NCBI GenBank assembly: GCA_900540535.1
Contig: UQGM01000020.1
Coordinates: 1-40,762 of the forward strand
Direction of reading: 5' to 3'
Length of the DNA stretch: 40,762 nt
Source of the DNA: an uncultured Oscillospiraceae bacterium
Lineage (GTDB): Bacteria; Bacillota; Clostridia; Oscillospirales; Acutalibacteraceae
Positions 1 to 6,935 of this stretch are shown here, one piece after another. The notes under the pieces are model-generated. The model did not search any database, was not told the DNA's origin, and saw only the letters and a list, made by a program, of their open reading frames with translations. How positions within the stretch are numbered: the first letter of the stretch is position 1; each line of letters starts with the position of its first letter. Both the position numbers and the translations under genes were made by a program.

Positions 1-2319
1 GGAGTAATCTTCAAATTCCTTACAAATCCCGTTGAGATAATCGGCGAAGACGGCAAGGTTAGCAAGATTAAGCTTCAGAAAATGGAGCTCGGCGAGCCTG
101 ATGCCGGCGGACGCAGAAGGCCTATGCCCATCGAAGGCGCATATGAGGAACTTGATGTTGATACAGTTATTATGGCTATCGGTCAGGGAATCAATGCCAA
201 GGGCTTTGAAGAGCTTGAACTTACAAGAAAGGGAACAATCGCCGCTGACGAAAAGACATTCAGAACTTCTATGGAAGGTGTCTTTGCAGCCGGTGATGCA
301 ACAAACAGAGGCGCAAGCATTGCAATTGAGGCAATCGGTGAAGCTCAGAAGGCATCAACAGTCATCAGTGCATATCTTTGCGGAGTTGACATTGAGTATA
401 AGAAGCCTTTCTATGTAGAGCGTACCGTAACCGCTGAGGAATTTGTAGAGAGAAAGAAGATGCACAGACCTCAGATGCCACATCTCTCTCCTGATGAGCG
501 CAAGCATAATTTTGAGGAGATTGTAAAGGGATATACTGAGGAAATGGCAAAGCAAGAGGCTTCAAGATGCCTTGAGTGCGGCTGCCATGATGTTCACGAG
601 TGTAAACTTGTAAAATATGCAAATGAATATGATGTTGAGCCTCAGCGTTTTGTAGGCGAAAAGCATATCCGTAAGCATGCACAGACACATCCCTTTATTG
701 AGCGCAACGAGGATAAATGTATCCTCTGCGGACTTTGCGTAAGAGTCTGCGATGAGGTTATGGGCAGAACAGCCCTCGGTCTTGTAGGCAGAGGCTTTGA
801 CACAGTTGTAGCTCCTGCATTTAATGTACCTCTTGAAAAGAGCGACTGCGTATCCTGCGGTCAGTGCGTAAATCTCTGTCCCACAGGAGCACTTCGTGAA
901 ATTCTTCCCGTCAAAAAGGCTGTTCCTGTTGCTGAAGATGTCACAAGAACAACATGTTCCTTCTGCTCAGTTGGATGCCAGATTGACCTTACCTCAAAGG
1001 GCAACACACTCTTTAGAGCAATTCCTGCAGGAGATGACGGACTTCTCTGCGGCGGCGGACGTTTCGGATATGGTGAAACTCAGTCAGATAAGAGAATCAA
1101 GAGTGCACTGGTAAGGAAGAACGGAGTTCTTGAAAAGGCTGCTCTTGATGAAGCTGTTGAAGCCGTAAAGGACGCTCTCAAAAAGTATTCACCCGATGAA
1201 ATCGCAGTTTCTGTTTCTGAAAGATATACTCTTGAAGAAGCTTATATGATTAAGAAGTATGCAAACGAAGTACTCGGTACTGATAATGTATTTTCCTTTG
1301 CAGCTGTTAAGAGCGGAGTTAAGGATGTCCTCGGTGTAAACGCTTCTTATAATACCCTCGATGAACTTCAGAAGACAAATCTTATAGTCCTCATCGGTGC
1401 TGACGTTATCGGAGCCGGTCTTATTGCCGGAATGAAGATAAAGAAGGCAGTCGAGGGCGGAGCAAAGCTTGTTGTAATCGGCAATAAGGATACACAGGCA
1501 GACGAGTGGGCATACAGAAAGTATTCAACAAATGACGTTTCATTCCTTACAGATGCTTATAAAGTTATAGCAGGCGAGGATGCAGGGGATGCAGATGTCA
1601 AAGAGTTTGCAGAGCTTTATATGAATGCAAAAAATGCAATGATAGTCATTCAGCCTAATATGATTTCTTATGAATGCGCAAAGGCTGCGGCTCTCCTTGC
1701 AAAGAAAAGCGGTCATATCGGCAAGGCTCATAACGGACTTATCCAGCTGAAAATGGGCGCAAACTCTCAGGGACTTGATATTCTCAGAGTTAAGCCTTAC
1801 AGCGATATTGACGCATCCAAGGTTAAGGCAATGGTGGTATTCGGTGAAGTAATTCCTGATTCTGTCAATAAACCTGAGTTCCTTGCTGTTCAGGAGGTTC
1901 TCATGAGCGCTTCTGCCGAAAAAGCAGATGTAGTTCTTCCTGCTTCAACCTTTGCTGAAAGCAGCGGTACATTTGTATCAGCCGACAGAAAGCTCAATAA
2001 GGTTAATAAAGCTATTGAACCTCTCTGTGGTGCTGACAATATTGCCATTGTTCGTAAGCTTGCAGGTGGTGCAAAGGGCTTTGACTTTGAAAACGCCTTC
2101 CAGGTATTCAATGATGTCTGCAAGAACGTTGAGGGCTTTGCAGGAGCATCAAAATGTGCCTGCTGCGGTAAGCACAGCATTTACTGGCCGGTATCAGCAA
2201 GTCCCGTACTTGTTCCCTATGAATGTGATGAAGCACCTGAACTTCCTTCAGGTGAAATTGCCGGTGCTCCCTTTAACGCAAATATAATAAAAAGAAGCTT
2301 TGCAGCAAAGCTTGGTTAA
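1..2319 (+). CDS. Flavin / Fe-S / molybdopterin-like fusion oxidoreductase (5' truncated)
   Basis: The reading frame is open from base 1, so the start lies outside the window; 772 residues are visible. Residues about 1-130 are the end of a GltD/NfnB-type FAD-NAD(P) oxidoreductase, with the VFAAGDATN flavin motif. A cysteine-rich linker (CLECGCHDVHEC) follows. Next come two 4Fe-4S motifs (CILCGLCVRVC and CVSCGQCVNLC), and then a formate dehydrogenase/NuoG-type domain opening with CSFCSVGC and a fourth Cys in LLCGGG. This last domain is about 450 residues, shorter than a true FdhA. Where formate dehydrogenases carry Cys or Sec before GPS, none is visible, so formate chemistry is unlikely. A KCACC cluster lies near the C-terminus. 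The role is inferred as cytosolic electron transfer between NAD(P)H and ferredoxin or a partner enzyme. A hairpin follows the stop codon. Confidence 0.8.
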   Translation, partial: GVIFKFLTNPVEIIGEDGKVSKIKLQKMELGEPDAGGRRRPMPIEGAYEELDVDTVIMAIGQGINAKGFEELELTRKGTIAADEKTFRTSMEGVFAAGDATNRGASIAIEAIGEAQKASTVISAYLCGVDIEYKKPFYVERTVTAEEFVERKKMHRPQMPHLSPDERKHNFEEIVKGYTEEMAKQEASRCLECGCHDVHECKLVKYANEYDVEPQRFVGEKHIRKHAQTHPFIERNEDKCILCGLCVRVCDEVMGRTALGLVGRGFDTVVAPAFNVPLEKSDCVSCGQCVNLCPTGALREILPVKKAVPVAEDVTRTTCSFCSVGCQIDLTSKGNTLFRAIPAGDDGLLCGGGRFGYGETQSDKRIKSALVRKNGVLEKAALDEAVEAVKDALKKYSPDEIAVSVSERYTLEEAYMIKKYANEVLGTDNVFSFAAVKSGVKDVLGVNASYNTLDELQKTNLIVLIGADVIGAGLIAGMKIKKAVEGGAKLVVIGNKDTQADEWAYRKYSTNDVSFLTDAYKVIAGEDAGDADVKEFAELYMNAKNAMIVIQPNMISYECAKAAALLAKKSGHIGKAHNGLIQLKMGANSQGLDILRVKPYSDIDASKVKAMVVFGEVIPDSVNKPEFLAVQEVLMSASAEKADVVLPASTFAESSGTFVSADRKLNKVNKAIEPLCGADNIAIVRKLAGGAKGFDFENAFQVFNDVCKNVEGFAGASKCACCGKHSIYWPVSASPVLVPYECDEAPELPSGEIAGAPFNANIIKRSFAAKLG

Positions 2320-2334
2320 ATAAATATCAATTTA

Positions 2335-2370
2335 AAGCGGCTATCTATTGTAGGTGGCCGCTTATTTTAT
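2335..2370 (+). terminator. Probable terminator of the oxidoreductase gene
   Basis: A 7-bp stem AAGCGGC / GCCGCTT with a 15-nt loop is followed by a weak T-rich stretch, ATTTTAT. It lies 16 nt after the stop codon. Confidence 0.5.
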
Positions 2371-2373
2371 AAG

Positions 2374-2393
2374 ATTTTATGGCATTTTATGGC
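2374..2393 (+). repeat. Tandem 10-bp repeat (two copies)
   Basis: ATTTTATGGC occurs twice head to tail, with a partial third copy starting at 2394. It lies between the terminator and the inverted repeat upstream of the epimerase gene. No function can be assigned. Confidence 0.6.
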
Positions 2394-2413
2394 ATTTAGA
2401 GATTTTATACCAT

Positions 2414-2448
2414 ATAATTAAATCGATTTTGATTAATGATTTAATTAT
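2414..2448. promoter_or_regulatory. Inverted repeat upstream of epimerase gene, candidate operator
   Basis: ATAATTAAATC and GATTTAATTAT form a perfect 11-bp inverted repeat with a 13-nt spacer, about 28 bp upstream of the proposed -35 box of the epimerase gene. The position and the lack of a T-run favour a protein-binding site over a terminator, but this is inference. Confidence 0.4.
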
Positions 2449-2475
2449 TAAATTTTTCTTGATTTTACAGTATGT

Positions 2476-2503
2476 TTGTTGCTTTTTATAGGCACTTATG
2501 CTA
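2476..2503 (+). promoter_or_regulatory. Possible promoter of epimerase gene
   Basis: TTGTTG (2476-2481) and TATGCT (2498-2503) are separated by 16 nt, giving a leader of roughly 30 nt before the TTG start. The match to the sigma-A consensus is moderate. Confidence 0.35.
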
Positions 2504-2538
2504 ACATTATATGGAAAAAATTAATTGGAGGGAATACC

Positions 2539-4023
2539 TTGTCTAAAAAAGTTGTATTTCTTACAGGTTCCTCAGGAACCATGGGTTTCCAGGGATTTAA
2601 AGAGCTCTATGCAAAGAGAGATCTTTATGACATCGTTCTTTTAAACCGTGGAAGCGAAAAGAATAAGGAAAAATTCAAAGAGTATGAGAATGACCCCAGC
2701 GTTAAGCTTGTATGGGGCGACCTTATGAATTATGAGGATGTTCTCAAGTGCGTAACAGGTGCAGATTATGTACTTCATGTTGGCGGTATGGTTTCTCCTG
2801 CTGCTGACTATTATCCCAAGCGCACAATGAAGACTAACACAACAGCTGTTAAAAACATTGTTGCTGCTATCAAGGCTCAGCCTGATCCTGATGCTATTAA
2901 GCTTGTTTACATAGGAACAGTTGCCCAGACAGGTGACCGTAATCCTCCCATTCACTGGGCAAGAACAGGTGACCCCATCAACATCAGCGTATATGACCAC
3001 TATGCAATCAGTAAGACAATCGCTGAGAGCATCGTAGCTGAGTCAGGTCTTAAGCACTGGGTATCACTCCGTCAGTCCGGTATCCTTTATCCTGCAATCC
3101 TTAAGAACTATGACCCGATCATGTTCCATGTTCCGATCAACGGCGTTCTTGAGTGGGCTACAGTTGAGGATTCAGGACGTCTTCTTGCAAACGTCTGCGG
3201 TGACGATGTTCCCGAAGAGTTCTGGAGAAGATTCTACAATATCGGTAGTGGTGCTTCCTACAGACTTACAAACTATGAGTTTGAAGAGTATCTTCTCAAA
3301 GCAATCGGTCTTTCTTCTCCCAAGAAGATTTTCGACTGCAACTGGTTCACTCTTCAGAACTTCCACGGTCAGTGGTATGCTGACTCTGATCTTCTTGAGA
3401 GCTATCTCCACTTCAGAGCAAATATTCCTGTTGATAAGTATTTTGATATGCTTTCAAAGACAGTACCTTCATACTACAAGCTTGCTAAGATTATTCCTCC
3501 TGCCCTTATTAAGAAGCTCGGCATGGAGCCCATGGCAAACAAGGAAAAGTATGGTACAATGACATGGATTAAGAACAATATTACTCCCAGAATCACAGCT
3601 TACTACGGAAGCTATGAGAAGTGGAAGAATATCGGCACATGGGATACATTTAAGATCGTTCGTCCTACAGAAGAGGTTTCTTATCTTGACCATGGTTATG
3701 ATGAGACAAAGCCCTTCGAGGAGCTTACAATCGAAGACATGAAGAAAGCAGCAGCTTTCCGTGGCGGTGAATGCCTTTCCGATACAATGGAGAGCGTTTA
3801 CAAGCCTCTTAAGTGGAAGTGCGCATTTGGTCATGAGTTTGAGATGACTCCGAACCTTGTACTTCGTGGCGGTCACTGGTGCCCCGATTGTCTTCCCGCT
3901 CCCTGGAACTATTCTGAGATTGCAAAGGTTAACCCCTTCTTTGCTCAGGTTTGGTATCCGCTTCACGACAAAGATGAGAACTGCTACTATGATGAGAGCA
4001 TCTTTGAGGGAATGGAAGTCTAA
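2539..4023 (+). CDS. NAD-dependent epimerase/dehydratase family protein with C-terminal zinc-ribbon
   Basis: A 494-residue protein starting at TTG 2539, chosen because GGAGGG (2527-2532) sits 6 nt upstream; an in-frame upstream start at 2476 has no such site. Residues 1 to about 340 form an extended short-chain dehydrogenase/epimerase. The Rossmann motif TGSSGTMG is at 9-16 and the catalytic Tyr155-x3-Lys159 is in HYAISK. The C-terminal 90 residues carry a possible metal site: Cys412, Cys428-x3-His432 and Cys448-x2-Cys451, in a WKCAFGHEFEM ... HWCPDC arrangement like treble-clef zinc-ribbons of uncharacterised proteins. Such a ribbon on an epimerase is unusual. The substrate is unknown, perhaps a nucleotide-sugar or another hydroxyl-bearing small molecule. 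Codon use resembles that of well-expressed neighbours. The gene appears monocistronic, with a strong terminator after it. Confidence 0.8.
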   Translation: MSKKVVFLTGSSGTMGFQGFKELYAKRDLYDIVLLNRGSEKNKEKFKEYENDPSVKLVWGDLMNYEDVLKCVTGADYVLHVGGMVSPAADYYPKRTMKTNTTAVKNIVAAIKAQPDPDAIKLVYIGTVAQTGDRNPPIHWARTGDPINISVYDHYAISKTIAESIVAESGLKHWVSLRQSGILYPAILKNYDPIMFHVPINGVLEWATVEDSGRLLANVCGDDVPEEFWRRFYNIGSGASYRLTNYEFEEYLLKAIGLSSPKKIFDCNWFTLQNFHGQWYADSDLLESYLHFRANIPVDKYFDMLSKTVPSYYKLAKIIPPALIKKLGMEPMANKEKYGTMTWIKNNITPRITAYYGSYEKWKNIGTWDTFKIVRPTEEVSYLDHGYDETKPFEELTIEDMKKAAAFRGGECLSDTMESVYKPLKWKCAFGHEFEMTPNLVLRGGHWCPDCLPAPWNYSEIAKVNPFFAQVWYPLHDKDENCYYDESIFEGMEV

Positions 4024-4049
4024 TAACACAGAGAATCAATATGATTTCA

Positions 4050-4087
4050 GACAGCACAGGTTTTCCTGTGCTGTCTTTTGTGTTTTT
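4050..4087 (+). terminator. Strong intrinsic terminator after epimerase gene
   Basis: A perfect 11-bp stem, GACAGCACAGG / CCTGTGCTGTC, closes a TTTT loop and is followed by TTTTGTGTTTTT. Confidence 0.9.
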
Positions 4088-4152
4088 AACCAAAAAGTCA
4101 TGTGAAATTTATATTGGTTAGCTATGTTTTTTTACTTTATGGCCGTATTCTA

Positions 4153-4181
4153 TTTACTTTTAAATTTTAGTGTGCTAAAAT
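4153..4181 (+). promoter_or_regulatory. Likely promoter of yerC operon
   Basis: TTTACT (4153-4158), a 17-nt gap, and TAAAAT (4176-4181) preceded by TGTGC. The spacing and boxes fit sigma-A. The leader to the yerC start is about 55 nt and holds repeats, reported separately. Confidence 0.5.
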
Positions 4182-4192
4182 TTTACAGAATT

Positions 4193-4228
4193 AAACTTTA
4201 ACACTTAAAAGTTTGAAAGCACTTAAAA
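4193..4228. promoter_or_regulatory. Direct and inverted repeats in yerC leader, candidate autoregulatory site
   Basis: AAACTTT (4193-4199) is mirrored by AAAGTTT (4208-4214), and CACTTAAAA occurs at 4202-4210 and again at 4220-4228, 18 bp apart. They lie between the likely transcription start and the ribosome binding site of a TrpR-like DNA-binding protein. A role in autoregulation is an inference from the position alone. Confidence 0.35.
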
Positions 4229-4244
4229 TATGGGAGGTTTTTTC

Positions 4245-4535
4245 ATGAATTCAAAATTAAAAGACCCAAACATTGACTTTCTTTTTAAAGCCATACTTGA
4301 GTTGCAGACTATGGATGAATGTTATGACTTTTTTGAGGATCTGTGCACAATAACTGAGCTTAAATCTATTTCTCAGAGAATAGTTGTTGCGCATATGCTC
4401 AGTGAAAAGCGTGTATATAGTGATATTGTTAAGGAAACGGGTGCAAGTACTGCTACAATCAGCAGAGTTAACCGCTCTCTCAATTATGGTAATGACGGTT
4501 ATGAACGTGTATTTGAAAGGCTGAAAAACAAGTGA
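4245..4535 (+). CDS. yerC: YerC/YecD family TrpR-related DNA-binding protein
   Basis: A 96-residue protein; the family is usually about 95-105 residues. The start is ATG 4245, with GGGAGG 8 nt upstream. The body matches the TrpR-superfamily group typified by Bacillus YerC: an N-terminal helical part (FLFKAILELQT) followed by a helix-turn-helix, ITELKSISQRIVVAHML ... YSDIVKETGASTATISRVNRSL, where the TGASTATISRV segment is the recognition helix. It probably acts as a small dimeric transcriptional regulator. Its regulon is not known in general, and the sequence does not show a tryptophan link. Its stop codon overlaps the GTG start of the next gene by 4 nt (GTGA), so the two are probably translationally coupled. 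Confidence 0.85.
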   Translation: MNSKLKDPNIDFLFKAILELQTMDECYDFFEDLCTITELKSISQRIVVAHMLSEKRVYSDIVKETGASTATISRVNRSLNYGNDGYERVFERLKNK

Positions 4536-5275
4536 GCAGATACGGTTCCTTTGCGGAATATTATGATTCTCTGACGTCAAATGTAGATTACAGAAAAACA
4601 GCGGAATACGTTTCAGATATTCTAAATGAAAACAGAATAAACAAAGGTATACTTCTTGACCTTGCCTGCGGCACTGGCACCATGAGTCTTATATTGGCTC
4701 AGAAGGGCTATGATGTAATAGGTGTAGATAATTCTCCGGAAATGCTTGGAGAGGCCCGTGAAAAGGCTCTTGAGGCAGGGGAGGATATACTTTTTCTATG
4801 TCAGGATATGTGCAGTATAGATCTCTACGGAACAGTGGACTGTACTGTTTGTTTGCTTGATAGTCTTAATCATCTTGAAAGCAAAGAAGAACTTTTAGAG
4901 GCCTTTAAAAGAGTATCGCTTTTTACAGTGCCCGGAGGACTATTTGTTTTTGATGTCAATACTGAGTATAAGCATAAGTATGTTTTAGGAGACAATACTT
5001 TTGTTTATGATAATGACGATGTTTATTGCGTATGGCAGAATGAGTATGATGACGAAAGCAAAACTGTAGAAATTTTTCTTGACTTTTTTCAGGAAGAAAA
5101 CGGATTATACCGCAGAAGCAGTGAATATTTTGCTGAGAGAGCTTTTTCCGATTCAGACATAAAAAATTTGCTTTCCGAAGCAGGGTTTACTGACATAAAG
5201 GCGTATGGAGAGCTTAGAAAAACTGCTCCGTCAGATACTGAGGAACGTGTTTTTTACGTAGCAAGAAAGGATTAA
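4532..5275 (+). CDS. Class I SAM-dependent methyltransferase
   Basis: A 247-residue protein beginning at GTG 4532 inside the GTGA overlap with yerC. Motif I, LLDLACGTGTMSL (about residues 41-53), binds S-adenosylmethionine. Asp in VIGVDNSPEML matches the acidic motif II residue that contacts the ribose, and CLLDSLNHL resembles the later motif. The C-terminal part (YRRSSEYFAERAFSDSDIKNLLSEAGF) is typical of small-molecule methyltransferases of the Methyltransf_11/25 kind. The substrate cannot be read from the sequence. It lies 3 nt upstream of hslO, and yerC, this gene and hslO form one probable operon. An alternative reading as an RNA or protein methyltransferase is less likely, since no extra binding domain is present. 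Confidence 0.8.
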   Translation: MSRYGSFAEYYDSLTSNVDYRKTAEYVSDILNENRINKGILLDLACGTGTMSLILAQKGYDVIGVDNSPEMLGEAREKALEAGEDILFLCQDMCSIDLYGTVDCTVCLLDSLNHLESKEELLEAFKRVSLFTVPGGLFVFDVNTEYKHKYVLGDNTFVYDNDDVYCVWQNEYDDESKTVEIFLDFFQEENGLYRRSSEYFAERAFSDSDIKNLLSEAGFTDIKAYGELRKTAPSDTEERVFYVARKD

Positions 5276-5278
5276 CAA

Positions 5279-6160
5279 ATGGGAAAAATAGTAAGATGCA
5301 TAACAGTTGACGGTTCCGTTGCATGTATGGCAACGGATAGTACCGATATAGTTTCTGAAATGGAGCGTATACACAAAACTTCTGCTGTGAATACGGCAGC
5401 TCTTGGAAGACTGCTTACAGGAGCATCTCTTATGGGTGATATGCTTAAAAACCGTGACGATAGTCTCACACTTCGTTTGAGCGGTTCAGGACCAGCAGGT
5501 CAGCTTGTTGCGGTTTCCGACAGCAGCGGAAATGTCCGTGGATATATTGAAAATCCGGTTGTTGAGATTCCTCTTAACAGCAGGGGAAAGCTCGATGTAG
5601 CAGGTACGGTAGGACGTGACGGCTATCTTACGGTTATAAAGGATATGGGAATGAAAGAGCCCTATGTGGGACAGGTTCCAATTGTTTCGGGAGAAATTGC
5701 CGAAGATATTACAAGCTATTATGCAGTGAGCGAGCAGATTCCAACAGTTTGCGCTCTTGGAGTTCTTGTGAATCCAGACCTGACCGTAAAGGCAGCAGGA
5801 GGCTTTCTGATAAACGTTTTGCCTTTTGCCGATGATAGTGTACTTGATAAGCTTGAAAAGGCCATAGAGGGTCTGGAGCCTGTTACACAGATACTTACTA
5901 ATGGACTTACCCCTGAAGAGATCTGCCGTCATGTAATGAAAGGTTTTGAACTTGATATTCTCGACGAGAGTGACACTTCTTACAAATGCACATGCAGCAG
6001 AGAAAGAATGGAACGTGCTCTTATAAGTTTGGGTAAGAAAGAACTTGAGGAGCTGTCCGAGGATCCGGAAACCGAGATTTCCTGTGATTTTTGCAAAAGT
6101 TCTTATAAATTTACTTCATCACAGATAAAAGATCTTGCAAAGCAGGCCACAAAAAAGTAA
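5279..6160 (+). CDS. hslO: Redox-regulated chaperone Hsp33
   Basis: A 293-residue protein, the usual length for Hsp33, a cytosolic holdase that is switched on by oxidation and heat. The start is ATG 5279, three nt after the methyltransferase stop. The N-terminal half has the family pattern (VDGSVACMATDSTDIV, then RLLTGASLMGDMLK). The C-terminal redox switch is present: Cys237-x-Cys239 and, after 29 residues, Cys269-x2-Cys272. These cysteines bind zinc when reduced and form disulfides on oxidative stress. All four are intact. It ends a three-gene operon and is followed by a 14-bp-stem terminator. Confidence 0.95.
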   Translation: MGKIVRCITVDGSVACMATDSTDIVSEMERIHKTSAVNTAALGRLLTGASLMGDMLKNRDDSLTLRLSGSGPAGQLVAVSDSSGNVRGYIENPVVEIPLNSRGKLDVAGTVGRDGYLTVIKDMGMKEPYVGQVPIVSGEIAEDITSYYAVSEQIPTVCALGVLVNPDLTVKAAGGFLINVLPFADDSVLDKLEKAIEGLEPVTQILTNGLTPEEICRHVMKGFELDILDESDTSYKCTCSRERMERALISLGKKELEELSEDPETEISCDFCKSSYKFTSSQIKDLAKQATKK

Positions 6161-6172
6161 AATTTGTAATGC

Positions 6173-6212
6173 ATCAAGGAAGCTGTTTTTTAATACAGCT
6201 TCCTTGATTTTA
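6173..6212 (+). terminator. Intrinsic terminator after hslO
   Basis: A perfect 14-bp stem, ATCAAGGAAGCTGT / ACAGCTTCCTTGAT, with an 8-nt loop is followed by TTTAAT. Confidence 0.85.
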
Positions 6213-6332
6213 ATATTAGTATTCATTTTACTATTAGTTTATAAGCGCATAAACGAAATTTTTCTACTTTGTTAGATGTTTTTGTCATTTTTTTAGATAT
6301 GCAAAAAAATTGAAAAAACTTGAAATTACCTA

Positions 6333-6364
6333 TTGACTTTGTGGCTGTTGTCTGGTATTATAAT
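6333..6364 (+). promoter_or_regulatory. Promoter of tRNA cluster
   Basis: TTGACT (6333-6338), a 17-nt gap, and TATTAT (6356-6361), which overlaps a perfect TATAAT at 6359-6364. It lies 14 bp upstream of tRNA-Gly, as expected for a stable-RNA promoter. The segment 6213-6332 is AT-rich and shows no gene. Confidence 0.6.
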
Positions 6365-6377
6365 ACACGTCGCAAAC

Positions 6378-6451
6378 GCGGGTGTAGTTCAATGGTAGAA
6401 TCCCAGCCTTCCAAGCTGGTTGTGTGGGTTCGATTCCCATCACCCGCTCCA
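6378..6451 (+). tRNA. tRNA-Gly (anticodon TCC)
   Basis: The acceptor stem is GCGGGTG / CACCCGC, the anticodon stem CCAGC / GCTGG holds TCC at 6410-6412, and a TTCGATT T-loop is present. The discriminator is T, normal for bacterial glycine tRNA, and CCA is encoded at 6449-6451. Confidence 0.97.
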
Positions 6452-6460
6452 TTTTTTTGT

Positions 6461-6537
<77 letters not shown>

Positions 6538-6540
6538 TAT

Positions 6541-6618
6541 GGTGGATATAGCTCAGCTGGTTAGAGTGCCAGGTTGTGGCCCTGGAGGTCGTCGGTTCGA
6601 ATCCGATTATCCACCCCA
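6541..6618 (+). tRNA. tRNA-His (anticodon GTG)
   Basis: Acceptor stem GTGGATA / TATCCAC, with the histidine-specific extra G at 6541 opposite discriminator C6615. The anticodon GTG is at 6576-6578 and CCA is encoded at 6616-6618. Confidence 0.97.
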
Positions 6619-6621
6619 TAT

Positions 6622-6656
6622 TACGCAAGGCAAATTTTTTGCTTTGCGTATTTTAA
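6622..6656 (+). terminator. Terminator-like hairpin between tRNA-His and tRNA-Gln
   Basis: TACGCAAGGC pairs with GCTTTGCGTA (one G-U pair) and is followed by TTTTAAT. It separates tRNA-Gln from the first three tRNAs. Confidence 0.65.
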
Positions 6657-6672
6657 TATAAAAATAAAATAT

Positions 6673-6747
6673 TGGGGTGTAGCCAAGGGGTAAGGCAACG
6701 GACTTTGACTCCGTCATCCGCTGGTTCAAATCCAGCCATCCCAGCCA
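6673..6747 (+). tRNA. tRNA-Gln (anticodon TTG)
   Basis: Acceptor stem TGGGGTG / CATCCCA with the U1-A72 pair and G discriminator usual for glutamine tRNA. Anticodon stem ACGGA / TCCGT with TTG at 6705-6707. CCA is encoded at 6745-6747. Confidence 0.97.
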
Positions 6748-6752
6748 GACCG

Positions 6753-6790
6753 AGTCCGGGTGCAATTTGCATTCCGGGCTTATTTTATTG
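6753..6790 (+). terminator. Probable terminator after tRNA-Gln
   Basis: AGTCCGG pairs with CCGGGCT (one G-U pair), with an inner TGCA / TGCA stem across a small internal loop, followed by TATTTTATT. Confidence 0.6.
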
Positions 6791-6871
6791 TCTTCTTTTA
6801 ATAAAAATGGTTTTAATATGTACTCTTTGGTATCTGCTTTTATATTTAATATATTGTATATAATTTATATA

Positions 6872-6900
6872 TTGACATTTGTTTAAAGAAGCTATATATT
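6872..6900 (+). promoter_or_regulatory. Promoter of metallophosphoesterase-like gene
   Basis: A perfect TTGACA (6872-6877), a 17-nt gap, and TATATT (6895-6900), 36 nt before the chosen start codon. Confidence 0.6.
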
Positions 6901-6935
6901 TTGTTTATAGATTTAATAAATTGGGAGGGCTGAGG

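Noticed and set aside
1..2319. Selenocysteine-containing formate dehydrogenase
   Set aside because: No in-frame TGA occurs and the catalytic Cys/Sec region is replaced by unrelated residues.
3469..4029. A 186-codon open frame on the - strand over the epimerase gene
   Set aside because: It is antisense to the conserved zinc-ribbon end of the epimerase and resembles no protein family I know.
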